The notes beneath the pieces are model-generated. The model did not search any database. It saw nothing but the letters and a program-made list of their open reading frames with translations, and was not told the DNA's origin. Below, in pieces: positions 15,773 through 24,092 of a DNA stretch of 64,000 nt. The stretch is from Planotetraspora silvatica (GTDB lineage Bacteria; Actinomycetota; Actinomycetes; Streptosporangiales; Streptosporangiaceae), in contig NZ_BOOQ01000054.1 of the NCBI RefSeq assembly GCF_016863315.1, positions 30,841 to 94,840 of the forward strand. Reading direction: 5' to 3'. Both the position numbers and the translations under genes were made by a program. The first letter of the stretch is position 1. Every line of letters starts with the position of its first letter.

Positions 15773-17647
15773 ATGAGCACTACGCCCATCGCCGACCTAG
15801 CGTTGGTGTCCGATCGCCATTCCGCCGGCCTGATCGGCCGGGACGGATCGGCCGAGTGGTTGTGCTTTCCCCGGTTCGACGGGCCGTCCGTCTTCGCCCG
15901 CCTGCTGGACGACGAGGCCGGGCACTGGGCGATCCGCCCGGCCGTCCCGTACGAGACGACGCGCCGCTACCTACCGCAGACGATGGTGCTGGAGACAACC
16001 TTCCGCACCGGGAGCGGCACGGTCGTTCTCACCGACGCCCTGCTCACCGGCCCGGACGACGGCGGACACCGGCTCGGCGTCGGTGTGCCGCACCTGCTCG
16101 CCCGACGGGTGTCCGGCGTCGGCGGCGAGGTGCCGATGGAAATCGAGTACCGGCCCCGGCCTGAGTACGGCCTGATCTACCCGATCCTGTCCGTCGTCGA
16201 CGGCGGCGTGACCGCCCGCGGCGGCGCCGAGTGGCTTGTGCTGACCACGCCGGTCGCCCTCGGCATCGGTGACTGCACCGGATACGGCGTGTTCACGGCG
16301 CGCGCGGGCGAGACATGGCTGTTCGGGATGCATCGCTCGACGTTGGAGGAGACTCCCGCGCGGGTGTGGGACCAGGAGGAACTGGCGGCCCGGCTGGATG
16401 GCACGATCGTCGCCTGGCAGTCGTGGTCCAACCTCCACCAGGCCTACGACGGCCCGTGGCGCGACCTGGTGCACCACAGCGGGCGGGTGCTGCAGGCGCT
16501 GTCCTTCCAGCCCAGCGGCGCGATCGTCGCGGCCGCCACGACATCGCTGCCCGAATGGACCGGCGGCGAGCGCAACTGGGACTACCGGTACACGTGGGTA
16601 CGGGACGCGTCACTGACGATCGGCGCCCTGTGGGTCGCAGCCTGCCCCGACGAGGCGAGCGACTTCTTCGCCTTCCTCACCACCGCCGCCCCGTCGCTGG
16701 GCAAGGACCGCGCGCTGCAGATCATGTTCAGCGTCCGCGGCGAGCACGACCTTAGCGAGCGCACCCTGCCGCACCTGCGCGGCTGGCGCGCCAGCCGACC
16801 GGTACGCATCGGAAACGGCGCGTGGAACCAGCGGCAGATCGACGTGTACGGCGAGCTGCTCGATGCGGCCGTGCGCCTCGAACGGCAGATCGGCGACATC
16901 GACGACGACGTCCGGCGCTTCCTCGTCACCTGTGCCGACACCGCGGCCGAGCGCTGGATGGAAAAGGACCAGGGCATCTGGGAGATACGCGGGGAGCCGC
17001 AGCACTTCGTGTACTCCAAGCTCATGTGCTGGGTGGCGCTGGACCGCGGCATCGCCCTCGCCGGCCTCCTACGGGCGCAGAACCGTGTCGAGTCCTGGCG
17101 ACGGACCCGTGCCGAGATCCGCGAAACCCTGCTGCGCGAGGGCTGGAACAACCGCGTTGGGGCGTTCACGCAGGCCTTCGGCTCCGACGAGCTGGACGCC
17201 AGCGCCCTCATGGTGCCGATCGTCGGCTTCCTACCCGCCAGCGACCCGCGGGTACTGTCCACAATCGACGCCGTCGCGGACCGGCTCACCAACGACCAGG
17301 GCCTGGTCTACCGCTACCGCACCGCGGACGGCATCGACGGCCTCGCCGGCGAGGAGGGCACCTTCCTGCTGTGCTCGTTCTGGCTGGCGCAGGCGCTCGC
17401 CATGTCCGGGCAGGCCAGCCGGGCCAGGCAGGCATTCGAGCGAGCCGCCGCGTACACCAACGACGTGGGCCTGCTGTCGGAGGAGATCGACCCGGACAAC
17501 GGTGAGCTGCTCGGCAACTTCCCACAGGCGTTCAGCCACATCGGACTCATCAACGCCGCCTGGGCCATCGACGAAGCCGAACGAACCGCACGGGGCGGCG
17601 GGGCGGCCGGCGCGGGCCGCGGGAACGGCGAGGGCCGGATGGCGTGA
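15773..17647 (+). CDS. glycoside hydrolase family 15 protein (glucoamylase/trehalase-like)
   Basis: 624 residues from ATG 15773 (MSTTPIADLALVSDRHSAGL), the conserved start of actinobacterial GH15 proteins; the ORF extends further upstream without similarity. Family landmarks: GRDGSAEWLCFPRFDGPSVF, RYTWVRDASLTIGALW at the start of the (alpha/alpha)6 barrel, HLRGWRASRPVRIGNGAWNQ, then EEGTFLLCSFWLAQAL and LLSEEIDPDNGELLGNFPQA near the C-terminus with the catalytic Glu region. No signal peptide, so cytoplasmic; homologues act as trehalases or alpha-glucosidases. It is the only intact enzyme in a row of decayed carbohydrate genes, so it may be the last working member of that cluster. Confidence 0.5.
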   Translation: MSTTPIADLALVSDRHSAGLIGRDGSAEWLCFPRFDGPSVFARLLDDEAGHWAIRPAVPYETTRRYLPQTMVLETTFRTGSGTVVLTDALLTGPDDGGHRLGVGVPHLLARRVSGVGGEVPMEIEYRPRPEYGLIYPILSVVDGGVTARGGAEWLVLTTPVALGIGDCTGYGVFTARAGETWLFGMHRSTLEETPARVWDQEELAARLDGTIVAWQSWSNLHQAYDGPWRDLVHHSGRVLQALSFQPSGAIVAAATTSLPEWTGGERNWDYRYTWVRDASLTIGALWVAACPDEASDFFAFLTTAAPSLGKDRALQIMFSVRGEHDLSERTLPHLRGWRASRPVRIGNGAWNQRQIDVYGELLDAAVRLERQIGDIDDDVRRFLVTCADTAAERWMEKDQGIWEIRGEPQHFVYSKLMCWVALDRGIALAGLLRAQNRVESWRRTRAEIRETLLREGWNNRVGAFTQAFGSDELDASALMVPIVGFLPASDPRVLSTIDAVADRLTNDQGLVYRYRTADGIDGLAGEEGTFLLCSFWLAQALAMSGQASRARQAFERAAAYTNDVGLLSEEIDPDNGELLGNFPQAFSHIGLINAAWAIDEAERTARGGGAAGAGRGNGEGRMA

Positions 17648-17990
17648 GATCACCGCCGAGCTCGCCGGCAAGGCGCTCCTGCTGCTGATCGCCATCAGCG
17701 CGATCGTCGTGGACTTCGCGGCCGGCTCGCCGATCGTCCGGGCTCTGTCGAACGTGGACCTGCAGCGGCTTATGACGGGTGCACTGATCGCGACCGCGGC
17801 GGCGGGGATCGTCTACTCACCGCTGGGCCGCATCAGCGGCGGCCACCCGAACCCCGCGGTCCGATACCCGGCGCGCTCGCCGCCGCGCTGCTGCACCGAC
17901 ACCGCCGGGGAACCGTGGCCTGCGGGAAGCTCCTCCACGACGACGCCTACCGCTGGCGGTTTCTCAGCCGGCCACGACCAGTCGGCCGTC
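17640..17990 (+). pseudogene. aquaporin/MIP family relic with internal deletion
   Basis: Directly after the GH15 stop, one plus frame reads WREITAELAGKALLLLIAIS, VDFAAGSPIVRALSNVDLQR and GIVYSPLGRISGGHPNPAV, that is helices 1-2 and the first NPA box of a MIP channel. Another frame then gives ALAAALLHRHRRGTVACGKL and LLHDDAYRWRF, resembling the C-terminal tail of the same family. The middle, including the second NPA box, is deleted. Confidence 0.5.
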
Positions 17991-18017
17991 AAACCGCTCA
18001 CGGAGGGAGCACCGAAA

Positions 18018-18165
18018 ATGAAAGCAATCCCCGTATATCCGGGAAAGGTGGACAGCGCCCGCATCACGGACGTACCCAGGCCGACCGTCACCGACGTCCC
18101 GGACGGCCGCGGCGTCCTCGGCCGGGTTCTGCGCGTCGGCCTGGACGGCACCGACAAGGAAATCA
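18018..18165 (+). pseudogene. N-terminal fragment of a glucose dehydrogenase-type zinc alcohol dehydrogenase
   Basis: ATG 18018 behind GGAGGGAGCACCGAAA. MKAIPVYPGKVDSARITDVP, RPTVTDVPDGRGVLGRVLRV and GLDGTDKEIN match the N-terminus of glucose 1-dehydrogenase-like MDR proteins up to the point where the NAG/GHE zinc-ligand region should follow. After ~50 residues the sequence switches to a LysR fragment. Only the first ~15% of the gene remains; start and RBS are intact. Confidence 0.5.
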
Positions 18166-18199
18166 ACGCCCCACCGGACGGCTCGGCATGCTGCTGTCC

Positions 18200-18485
18200 A
18201 ACAGAGCACGCCGCGAAGCTGTCCGGCCCCAGCGGCATCCACCGGGACGCGCTCGCGGGCCTGGACTGGGTCGGCTTCCCACGCTAGTCCAGCCCCGCCT
18301 GGTACGACGAACTCACCACCATCCTGCGCAGCCACGGCCTGGACCTCGGCCCCGCCGCGCCTGAAGGACAGGAACTGATCGCCGAGGTCAAACTCGCCGC
18401 CGTCGGCGCCGGCCACGCATTCGCCCTGGCCCCACCCCACTGGTCCCGCCGATGCCCGAGTCCATCACCTGGCGGCGACGCCGAT
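18200..18485 (+). pseudogene. LysR-type regulator, ligand-domain fragment with a nonsense codon
   Basis: HAAKLSGPSGIHRDALAGLD-WVGFPR, then TAG (18286-18288), then [40 protein letters not shown] and AFALAPPHW. This is the pattern of a LysR substrate-binding domain (W-x-x-FPR-SSSPA-x-YD...). A frameshift follows, after which PESITWR continues in another frame. The DNA-binding domain is absent. Confidence 0.5.
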
Positions 18486-18627
18486 GAGTCCTCGCCCTCT
18501 TCGCCGACGCCGGCGTCGATGTCGCCGCCCGGCGAACAAGCTGCAACGCGACGGCGCGAAGGCGTTCGTGACGTCCTGGAACGATCTCATGACCTGTGTT
18601 TCCGCCCAGAGCGCCTCGCTCGTCTGA
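18486..18627 (+). pseudogene. C-terminal stump of transaldolase
   Basis: [14 protein letters not shown], then after a one-base shift [20 protein letters not shown] and [10 protein letters not shown] before TGA (18625-18627). This is the C-terminus of bacterial/actinobacterial transaldolase (F-x-x-AGID...L-x-x-EG...F-x-x-SW-x-x-L). The catalytic lysine region lies upstream in the family and is lost. Confidence 0.5.
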
Positions 18628-18650
18628 TCGACCGGGAGGAGACCGCGCCG

Positions 18651-18893
18651 ATGCCCACCATCCCACTGCGTGACCGCCCGGCCTGGCAGGCACTCCGGCG
18701 GCATCACGGCCAGATCGAGGGGCGCCACTTGCGTGAGCTGTTCGCGGACGACCCCGGACGCGGCGAGCGCATGTGCGCGCAGGCCGCCGGCCTCTATCTG
18801 GACTATTCCAAGAACCGGATCACCGACGAGACGTTGCAGTACCCATCGGTGACATGGATACTGCTCGCCTCTACGCGGTCCTCCTGCCGCTGA
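18651..18893 (+). pseudogene. N-terminal fragment of glucose-6-phosphate isomerase
   Basis: ATG 18651 behind [48 protein letters not shown] and [18 protein letters not shown] match the first ~65 residues of Pgi (the D-x-SKN-x-(I/V)-T-x-E-T motif). Similarity stops at ~18840 and the frame ends at 18893. It directly follows the transaldolase stump in the tal-pgi order common in actinobacteria. Confidence 0.5.
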
Positions 18894-18942
18894 AGGTCTG
18901 AGCGCAGAGGTGGCCGATCCTGGCGGGTGTTAGATAGTTCTG

Positions 18943-19569
18943 ATGATGCGCCGGGAAGTCTGGTCGGCACTGGTTTCACGTCGGTCATCTGGAGGAGTAC
19001 ATGCCATCACCACGTCACGGTCCGTGCCCGCTGTGAGCGTCGACCAGTGGTCATTGGCCTCCTTCCGCTGGCTTCGAGTCGCGTTGTGCGGGAGCGTGAT
19101 CGCCGCCTGGGCGGTGGGACAGGTGATCCACACGGCGGCTTCGGATCAGGCCGCGCTGGAGAAGGCGGGCAGAGCGGTCGTCCACGCCGAGTTGCTCGAA
19201 CCGATTGCCGCCACGTCAACCAGTGGAGGGCCGTCCTTCTCTTCTTCCGCGCCCTTCCACGCGCGATGGATCACACCCGGCGGGATGGCGCGCACGGGCC
19301 GGGTCGACGCTCCTGTCGACGCCGAGGCCGGCACCACCGTCCGGATCTGGGTGGATCGGCGCAGCGGCGAGATCACCATGTCGCCTCTGTCGCGCGAGGA
19401 GGTGCTCACCCGGACAAGCCTCGTCGTCCTGCTGACCATACTCGGCTGTGCGTCGATCATCGCTGGGGTGAGATTTGTGACGTTGCGCCGGACCAGTCGC
19501 AGGCAGGCGCGCACACTCGAGGGAGAGTGGCGCCGCATCGCTGCCGAGTGGCGGCGCCGCCACCTGTGA
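18943..19569 (+). CDS. Rv1733c-like two-helix membrane protein
   Basis: 208 residues. Two transmembrane segments bracket an extracytoplasmic domain: FRWLRVALCGSVIAAWAVGQ and SLVVLLTILGCASIIAGVRF. The middle has the family-typical ARWITPGGMARTGRVDAPVD and GTTVRIWVDRRSGEIT, and the C-terminus the basic EWRRIAAEWRRRH. This is the architecture of the Rv1733c family (function unknown). The first ~40 residues are not typical and the ribosome binding site is poor; a GGAGGAG at 18991-18997 precedes an out-of-frame ATG, hinting at a small frameshift upstream. The real start may be the GTG near 19030. Confidence 0.5.
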   Translation: MMRREVWSALVSRRSSGGVHAITTSRSVPAVSVDQWSLASFRWLRVALCGSVIAAWAVGQVIHTAASDQAALEKAGRAVVHAELLEPIAATSTSGGPSFSSSAPFHARWITPGGMARTGRVDAPVDAEAGTTVRIWVDRRSGEITMSPLSREEVLTRTSLVVLLTILGCASIIAGVRFVTLRRTSRRQARTLEGEWRRIAAEWRRRHL

Positions 19570-19680
19570 GGACGATCTGACCTGGTCTGAGCGGGCAGCG
19601 GCCGGTGGTCTAGGGTCTTGGCACGTGTGTCGGATCCATGGGCGTCCTGAGTTGTCGCCGACGCCCGCGGAGGGCTGAGC

Positions 19681-20961
19681 GTGACCGCGATCGTGGCCGT
19701 AGTGATCTTCGTCGTCTCCTACGTCCTCATCGCCACCGAGAAGATCCACCGCACGGCCGCCGCCCTGGGCGGCGCAGGGCTGATCTTGATGATCCACGCC
19801 ACCGACGGCAAGGCGGCCTTCTTCTCGGAGTCGACCGGCGTCGACTGGAACGTCATCTTCCTGTTGCTCGGCATGATGGTGATCGTCGGCGTGCTCAAGC
19901 AGACCGGGGTCTTCGAATACCTGGCGATCTGGGCGGCCAAACGAGCACGCGGCAAGCCGTTTCGGCTGATGGTGCTGCTGGTCGTCATCACTGCGGTCGC
20001 CTCGGCACTGCTGGACAATGTCACCACCGTGCTGCTCATCGCGCCGGTGACGTTCCTGGTATGCGAACGCCTGATGCTGCCCGTGGCGCCGTTCCTGATC
20101 GCTGAGGCGATGGCGTCGAACATCGCTGGCACCTCAACCCTCGTCGGCGACCCACCCAACATCATCATCGCCAGCCGCGGCGGGCTGAGCTTCAACGACT
20201 TCCTCATCCATCTGGCACCGCTGATCGCGATCTTGGTGGTTGTCTTCCTGGGGCTGTGCCGCTGGCTGTTCCGTGCTGCCTTCACCTACGATCCCGAACG
20301 CGCAGCTGACGTCATGGCGCTGGATGAGCGGGAGGCGATCTCCGACCGTCGGCTGCTGTGGCAGAGCCTGGCCGTCCTCGGGTTGGTGATAGCGGCCTTC
20401 ATGCTGCATCCGGTGCTGCACTACGAGCCCTCGGTGGTGGCGCTGCTCGGCGCGGGTGTACTGGTGGCAACCACCCGGGTCACTACCGAGCAGGCGATCC
20501 GTGAGGTGGAGTGGCCGACCCTGGTGTTCTTCATGGGCCTGTTCGTCATGGTCGGTGCCTTGGTGGAGACCGGCGTCATCGGGAAGGTGTCCCACGCCGC
20601 GGCGTCGATGACCGAGGGCAGGCTCGGCCTGGCCACGATGGTGCTGCTGTGGGGGTCGGCCGCCTTGTCCGGGATCGTGGACAACATCCCCTATGTCGCC
20701 ACCATGAGCCCGATCGTCGCCGATCTGGCCCACACCTTCGGCCCTGCAGGGAAGGTGTTGTGGTGGGCGCTCGCCCTCGGTGCTGACCTGGGCGGGAACG
20801 CCACGGCCGTGGGCGCCTCAGCCAACGTGGTCGTCCTTGGACTCGCGGCGCGCAATGGCACCCGCATCGGCTTCTGGCAGTTCACGAAGTACGGGCTGAT
20901 CGTCACTTGCGTCATGGTGGCCGTGGCGACTCCTTACCTGTGGCTGCGCTACCTCATCTGA
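19681..20961 (+). CDS. NhaD/ArsB-like ion transporter, copy 1
   Basis: 426 residues, ~11 hydrophobic segments, GTG start (MTAIVAVVIFVVSYVLIATE). Signature segments of the ion transporter (IT) superfamily: DWNVIFLLLGMMVIVGVLKQ, ASALLDNVTTVLLIAPVT, IAGTSTLVGDPPNIIIAS (the GDPPN substrate-binding motif) and, in the second half, GIVDNIPYVATMSPIV and GADLGGNATAVGASANVVVL. Homologues carry Na+/H+, arsenite or dicarboxylates; no ars genes are adjacent. A CBS-domain protein gene follows 69 bp downstream. The paralogue at 35189-36481 is highly similar over its whole length, with the gene order reversed. Confidence 0.5.
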   Translation: MTAIVAVVIFVVSYVLIATEKIHRTAAALGGAGLILMIHATDGKAAFFSESTGVDWNVIFLLLGMMVIVGVLKQTGVFEYLAIWAAKRARGKPFRLMVLLVVITAVASALLDNVTTVLLIAPVTFLVCERLMLPVAPFLIAEAMASNIAGTSTLVGDPPNIIIASRGGLSFNDFLIHLAPLIAILVVVFLGLCRWLFRAAFTYDPERAADVMALDEREAISDRRLLWQSLAVLGLVIAAFMLHPVLHYEPSVVALLGAGVLVATTRVTTEQAIREVEWPTLVFFMGLFVMVGALVETGVIGKVSHAAASMTEGRLGLATMVLLWGSAALSGIVDNIPYVATMSPIVADLAHTFGPAGKVLWWALALGADLGGNATAVGASANVVVLGLAARNGTRIGFWQFTKYGLIVTCVMVAVATPYLWLRYLI

Positions 20962-21030
20962 GCGCAGATCGGCGGAGTTAGAGTGAGCGTGACAGCCGGT
21001 GTCTGTTCGTCTCATCCTCCGGAGGCCGGC

Positions 21031-21474
21031 GTGCGCGCACGCGATCTGGTCAGCGATTTTCCTACCGTCACGCTGGATACCCCCGCGCTGGAGGCGGCCC
21101 GGTTGCTGGCCGACCGTGACCTGCCAGGGCTGATCGTTGTCGACGACCGTAACCGTCCCCTGACCATCCTGCCCGGCACCCAGGTGCTGCGGCTGGCGGT
21201 GCCCCGCTACTGCCAGGATGACCCCGCGTTGGCCCGCGTGGTCGACGAGGCGCATGCCGATGCGTTCATGCGCGCGTTGGGAAGCAAGACGGTTCGAGAG
21301 TGCATGCCAGAACAGCCCCGCGAGTTGGCCATCGCCGGCTCCCACGCGACCGTCCTGGAAATGGCGGCGCTGATGGCCCGGATCCACAGCCCCCTAGTGG
21401 CTGTGGTCGACAGCGGCAGGCTGGTCGGCGCCGTCACCTTACGTGCGTTGCTGGACCACGTGCTGGCGGCCTGA
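21031..21474 (+). CDS. CBS-domain protein, copy 1
   Basis: GTG 21031 is 5 bp behind GGAGG and gives MRARDLVSDFPTVTLDTPAL, aligning with the start of the paralogue at 36921; the longer in-frame start at 20983 is therefore rejected. 147 residues: CBS motif 1 (ARLLADRDLPGLIVVDD), a conserved insert RLAVPRYCQDDPALARVVDE, and CBS motif 2 (MAALMARIHSPLVAVVDSGR). CBS pairs bind adenine nucleotides and often gate transporters, so a regulatory role for the neighbouring NhaD-like protein is the natural inference. The stop codon lies in the loop of a perfect 18-bp hairpin. Confidence 0.5.
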   Translation: MRARDLVSDFPTVTLDTPALEAARLLADRDLPGLIVVDDRNRPLTILPGTQVLRLAVPRYCQDDPALARVVDEAHADAFMRALGSKTVRECMPEQPRELAIAGSHATVLEMAALMARIHSPLVAVVDSGRLVGAVTLRALLDHVLAA

Positions 21475-21527
21475 GCCGCCAGCACGTGGTCCCCGGCCAC
21501 GTCGCGTATGCCTCGCACCTGCGCCGC
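21453..21527 (+). terminator. stop-codon hairpin at the end of the CBS gene (repeat copy 1)
   Basis: Arms 21453-21470 and 21475-21492 are perfect 18-bp inverted repeats with a four-base loop CTGA whose TGA is the CBS stop codon. The hairpin and the next ~35 bases recur at 31547-31620 with only a few changes. A long GC stem without T-run could act as transcription terminator or mRNA 3' stabiliser. Confidence 0.5.
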
Positions 21528-21596
21528 ATAGGCGCTCTCGGCAGCGGATCTGTCAAGGCGGATTGTGGCCGGTAACGGGCCTTGTCGGCTCGGGTA

Positions 21597-22396
21597 TGAC
21601 AGAAGGTACGACGGCGGTGACCGTCACGGCACCTGCGCCGGTCTGTTGCAGGCACTGGACTCCTCTTCCCGCCGGTTGAAGGCGCTCGTGGCCGACTTGC
21701 CAGAAGAGGAGATGTCACAGCGGTCATTGGCGAGCGGATGGACCGTGGCGCAGGTGCTGTCCCATCTCGGCAGCGCTGCGGAGATCTGCACGATGTTGGT
21801 GAAACGAGCCATCGCCGGGGATACCTCCGGCCCCGCCATGGAGGACATGCGTCCGGTGTGGCAGCGGTGGGACGCCCTGGCGGGTCCGGCACAGCGCGAC
21901 GCCTGGCAGGCCGCGAATACCAAGCACTACGACTGCTTTCATCGCTCAGCTTTGCCGAGAGTTTGGCTCTAATGCCTCACTTCAGCGGATTGCTCGGCAT
22001 CGCCGACTATGCCGGACACCGGTTGTCCGAGTAGTCCGTGCCCGGCGGGGACATCGCCGTCGCGCTCGACCCTGCCTCGCGGATCCCGGCCGCCGAGTCG
22101 GGCTTGCGGTGGGAATGGGAACGCGTCGACCTCGTGGTCAGCAGGTTTCATGACCAGGATCGGCCCTGGGCAGATCGCAGTGGAACTGAGCGATCTCGAC
22201 CGCACCCTGCGTCTCAGCCTCAACATCGAACTCCACCTCTACTCCGAGCCCCATGCAACCGAGCGCGACGGTCTCCGGGCAGGCAGAGGCGGTGTTGCGC
22301 CTCGTGTACGCCCGCAACCGGCCAAGCGATGGTGTTGGGGTGGCTGGGCTGCGCATCCCTCGACGACCTTCGCACTCTGTTTCCCCGGTTACTGAC
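21597..22396 (+). pseudogene. mycothiol-dependent maleylpyruvate isomerase-family relic
   Basis: Pieces of one DinB-like/MDMPI protein follow each other in changing plus frames: ADLPEEEMSQRSLASGWTVA and QVLSHLGSAAEICTMLVKRA (N-terminal DinB domain with the HLGSAAE metal/thiol region), HFSGLLGIADYAGHRLSE, GGDIAVALDPASRIPAAESG, IAVELSDLDRTLRLSL, ATVSGQAEAVLRLVYARNRP and finally DLRTLFP. The order and spacing are exactly those of the TIGR03083-type family (~260 residues) but at least five frameshifts/stops interrupt it. Dead gene; it supports an actinobacterial (mycothiol) host. Confidence 0.5.
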
Positions 22397-22636
22397 GGCG
22401 GATTGCGGGATCTCGACCCAAACCGACCATCGGTGATGACCGTCTGACCGCGTGTATTTCGTCCATTAGGCGGTTCCCCTCATGGGCGACGCCAGCTGTT
22501 CCGAACGCTTGATCGTGGCATCCAGAAAGATCACTGATCGCGCCGCCGATCGTCGCTGGCATCTCACGCGAGATGGGCGGCGAGATTGCGTTCGACCATG
22601 CCAGGTGGGCAAGGATCTTGTCGCCCGTCTGCTGGA

Positions 22637-23461
22637 TCATCTGCTGCTGGCGGTGAGCCTGCCCAGCCTGGCCAGAGCCTCCTCGGACGGGCTGCCGGGA
22701 TCGGCCTGGAAGACGATGAGTTTCTGGCTGGAGGCGCTGTCGATAGTGAGCACTTCCAAGGAAACGAACACGTCACCTATTTCGCGGTGACGCATGCCTA
22801 TCGACTCATGGGTTCTGGCTCGTACGTCATAGCGAGCCCATATCTGACGAAAGTCTTCGCTTCCACGCGACAACTCCTCAACCAGCTCAAGAAGAGCAGG
22901 GTCGTCGCAGTCCGTCCCCGCCATGGCACGCAGATGGGCCACCCTGGAGCAGGCCTCCTGCCGCCAGTCCAGGTAGAACTCGTGAGCCGCAGGATTGAGA
23001 AACGTCAGCCGCATCATGTTGTCGCTGTGTTCCAACCCCGCGTAGAGAGCGGCCGCCCTCGCGTTTCGGGCCAGCACGTCCAACCGGCGGTTGATCACAT
23101 ATGCCGGTGCGTGATCCCAGCTCTCCATGAGCCGCAACACAATCGGGTTGACGTGGTCAACTCGATCGACGGACCTGCGCCTGCCTGCCCGGAGGTGGGC
23201 GAGCTCGTGAAGGTGCTCGGTGGCCTCGGCGTCGAGTTGGAGGACTCGGGCCAGGGCTTCGAGCACCTGATCCGATGGGTTGCGTTCTCTTCCTTGCTCC
23301 AGCCTGCTGTAGTAGTCGCTGCTGACGCCGGCCAGCATGGCCAGCTCTTCACGGCGTAACCCAGGCGTCCGCCGGCGCTCGCCAATGTGCGGCAGCCCCA
23401 CCTGATCGACGGCCGCGAGCCGGCGCCGAGCGCGGAGGAACTCACCAAAATGGCACCCCAT
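22637..23461 (-). CDS. XRE-family regulator with MmyB-like ligand domain, copy 1
   Basis: ATG 23461 (MGCHFGEFLRARRRL) matches the start of the paralogue at 53174; the ORF runs 13 codons further up but without similarity. N-terminal helix-turn-helix: RTPGLRREELAMLAGVSSDY and YSRLEQGRERNPSDQVLEAL. The C-terminal MmyB-like/MLTR domain holds NPIVLRLMESWDHAPAYVIN, RLDVLARNARAAALYAG, and ends LIVFQADPGSPSEEALARLG. Such regulators in actinobacteria usually control an adjacent, often divergent dehydrogenase/SDR gene; here the divergent side is the cytochrome/molybdopterin operon end, so the target is unclear. Domain assignment is confident. Confidence 0.5.
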   Translation of the reverse strand: MGCHFGEFLRARRRLAAVDQVGLPHIGERRRTPGLRREELAMLAGVSSDYYSRLEQGRERNPSDQVLEALARVLQLDAEATEHLHELAHLRAGRRRSVDRVDHVNPIVLRLMESWDHAPAYVINRRLDVLARNARAAALYAGLEHSDNMMRLTFLNPAAHEFYLDWRQEACSRVAHLRAMAGTDCDDPALLELVEELSRGSEDFRQIWARYDVRARTHESIGMRHREIGDVFVSLEVLTIDSASSQKLIVFQADPGSPSEEALARLGRLTASSR

Positions 23462-23558
23462 AACGAGCAGAGTAGGAAATCTCAGGTCAAGGCCATGCAA
23501 ATGAGGTTTGAGACCTGGCGACCTAGCGGACGTGGCGGACCATGCGCCCTCACGCCGC

Positions 23559-24092
23559 CTATGCCTTCGGGAGGTGTCGCGGAGGGGTGGGTGGTCGACC
23601 GGCGCCCGCCCGGACGCTGAGGGCGTAGGTCACAGCCGATCCGGCGAAAAGGACGGCGGTCACCAGCAGCCAGTGCCCGAGGTAGGGGGTGGTGTCCAGG
23701 CCCACGGCCTTGCGGTACTCGTGCTGGGATCCGTGCAGGATGAGCGGGAACCATACGAGCAGGAGCAGCGCGGACAGGCCGGCCGGTACGCGCAGGTAGT
23801 TGATCCATGGCGGCCACCGCCCTGCGACGGGTATCCGGCGGTGACGCGAGGATGACCGTATGGCGACGTCGGCGAGGGCGTAGAGCGGGAACAGCACGAA
23901 GTCATGGAAGATCGCCGCGCCGACGAACCAGATGAGGAACCCGATCCAGATGCCCGCGGCGAAGACCCGACCGGCGGCGTATCCGGCCAGCGCGAAGCAC
24001 GCGATTAGCGCGAGCAGTTGCAGGGGGTTCGCGCCGTAACGGGCGGCGGCCCGTTCGCGCAGCTCGCGCAGCCGGGGCGGCAAGCCGCTCAT
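23559..24092 (-). CDS. polytopic membrane protein linked to the molybdopterin oxidoreductase
   Basis: ATG 24092 overlaps the upstream stop (ATGA, 24089-24092), which fixes the start; 177 residues. After an amphipathic N-terminus (LRELRERAAARYGANPLQ) come hydrophobic segments LLALIACFALAGYAAG, GIWIGFLIWFVGAAIFHDF, LPLYALADVAI-like and AGLSALLLLVWFPLILHG, and near the end WLLVTAVLFAGSAVTYALSV. The conserved IFHDFVLFPLYALADVA segment has a His that might face the membrane. No known cofactor motif. Co-transcribed with and probably a membrane partner of the 24089-25447 enzyme. Confidence 0.5.
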   Translation of the reverse strand: MSGLPPRLRELRERAAARYGANPLQLLALIACFALAGYAAGRVFAAGIWIGFLIWFVGAAIFHDFVLFPLYALADVAIRSSSRHRRIPVAGRWPPWINYLRVPAGLSALLLLVWFPLILHGSQHEYRKAVGLDTTPYLGHWLLVTAVLFAGSAVTYALSVRAGAGRPPTPPRHLPKA

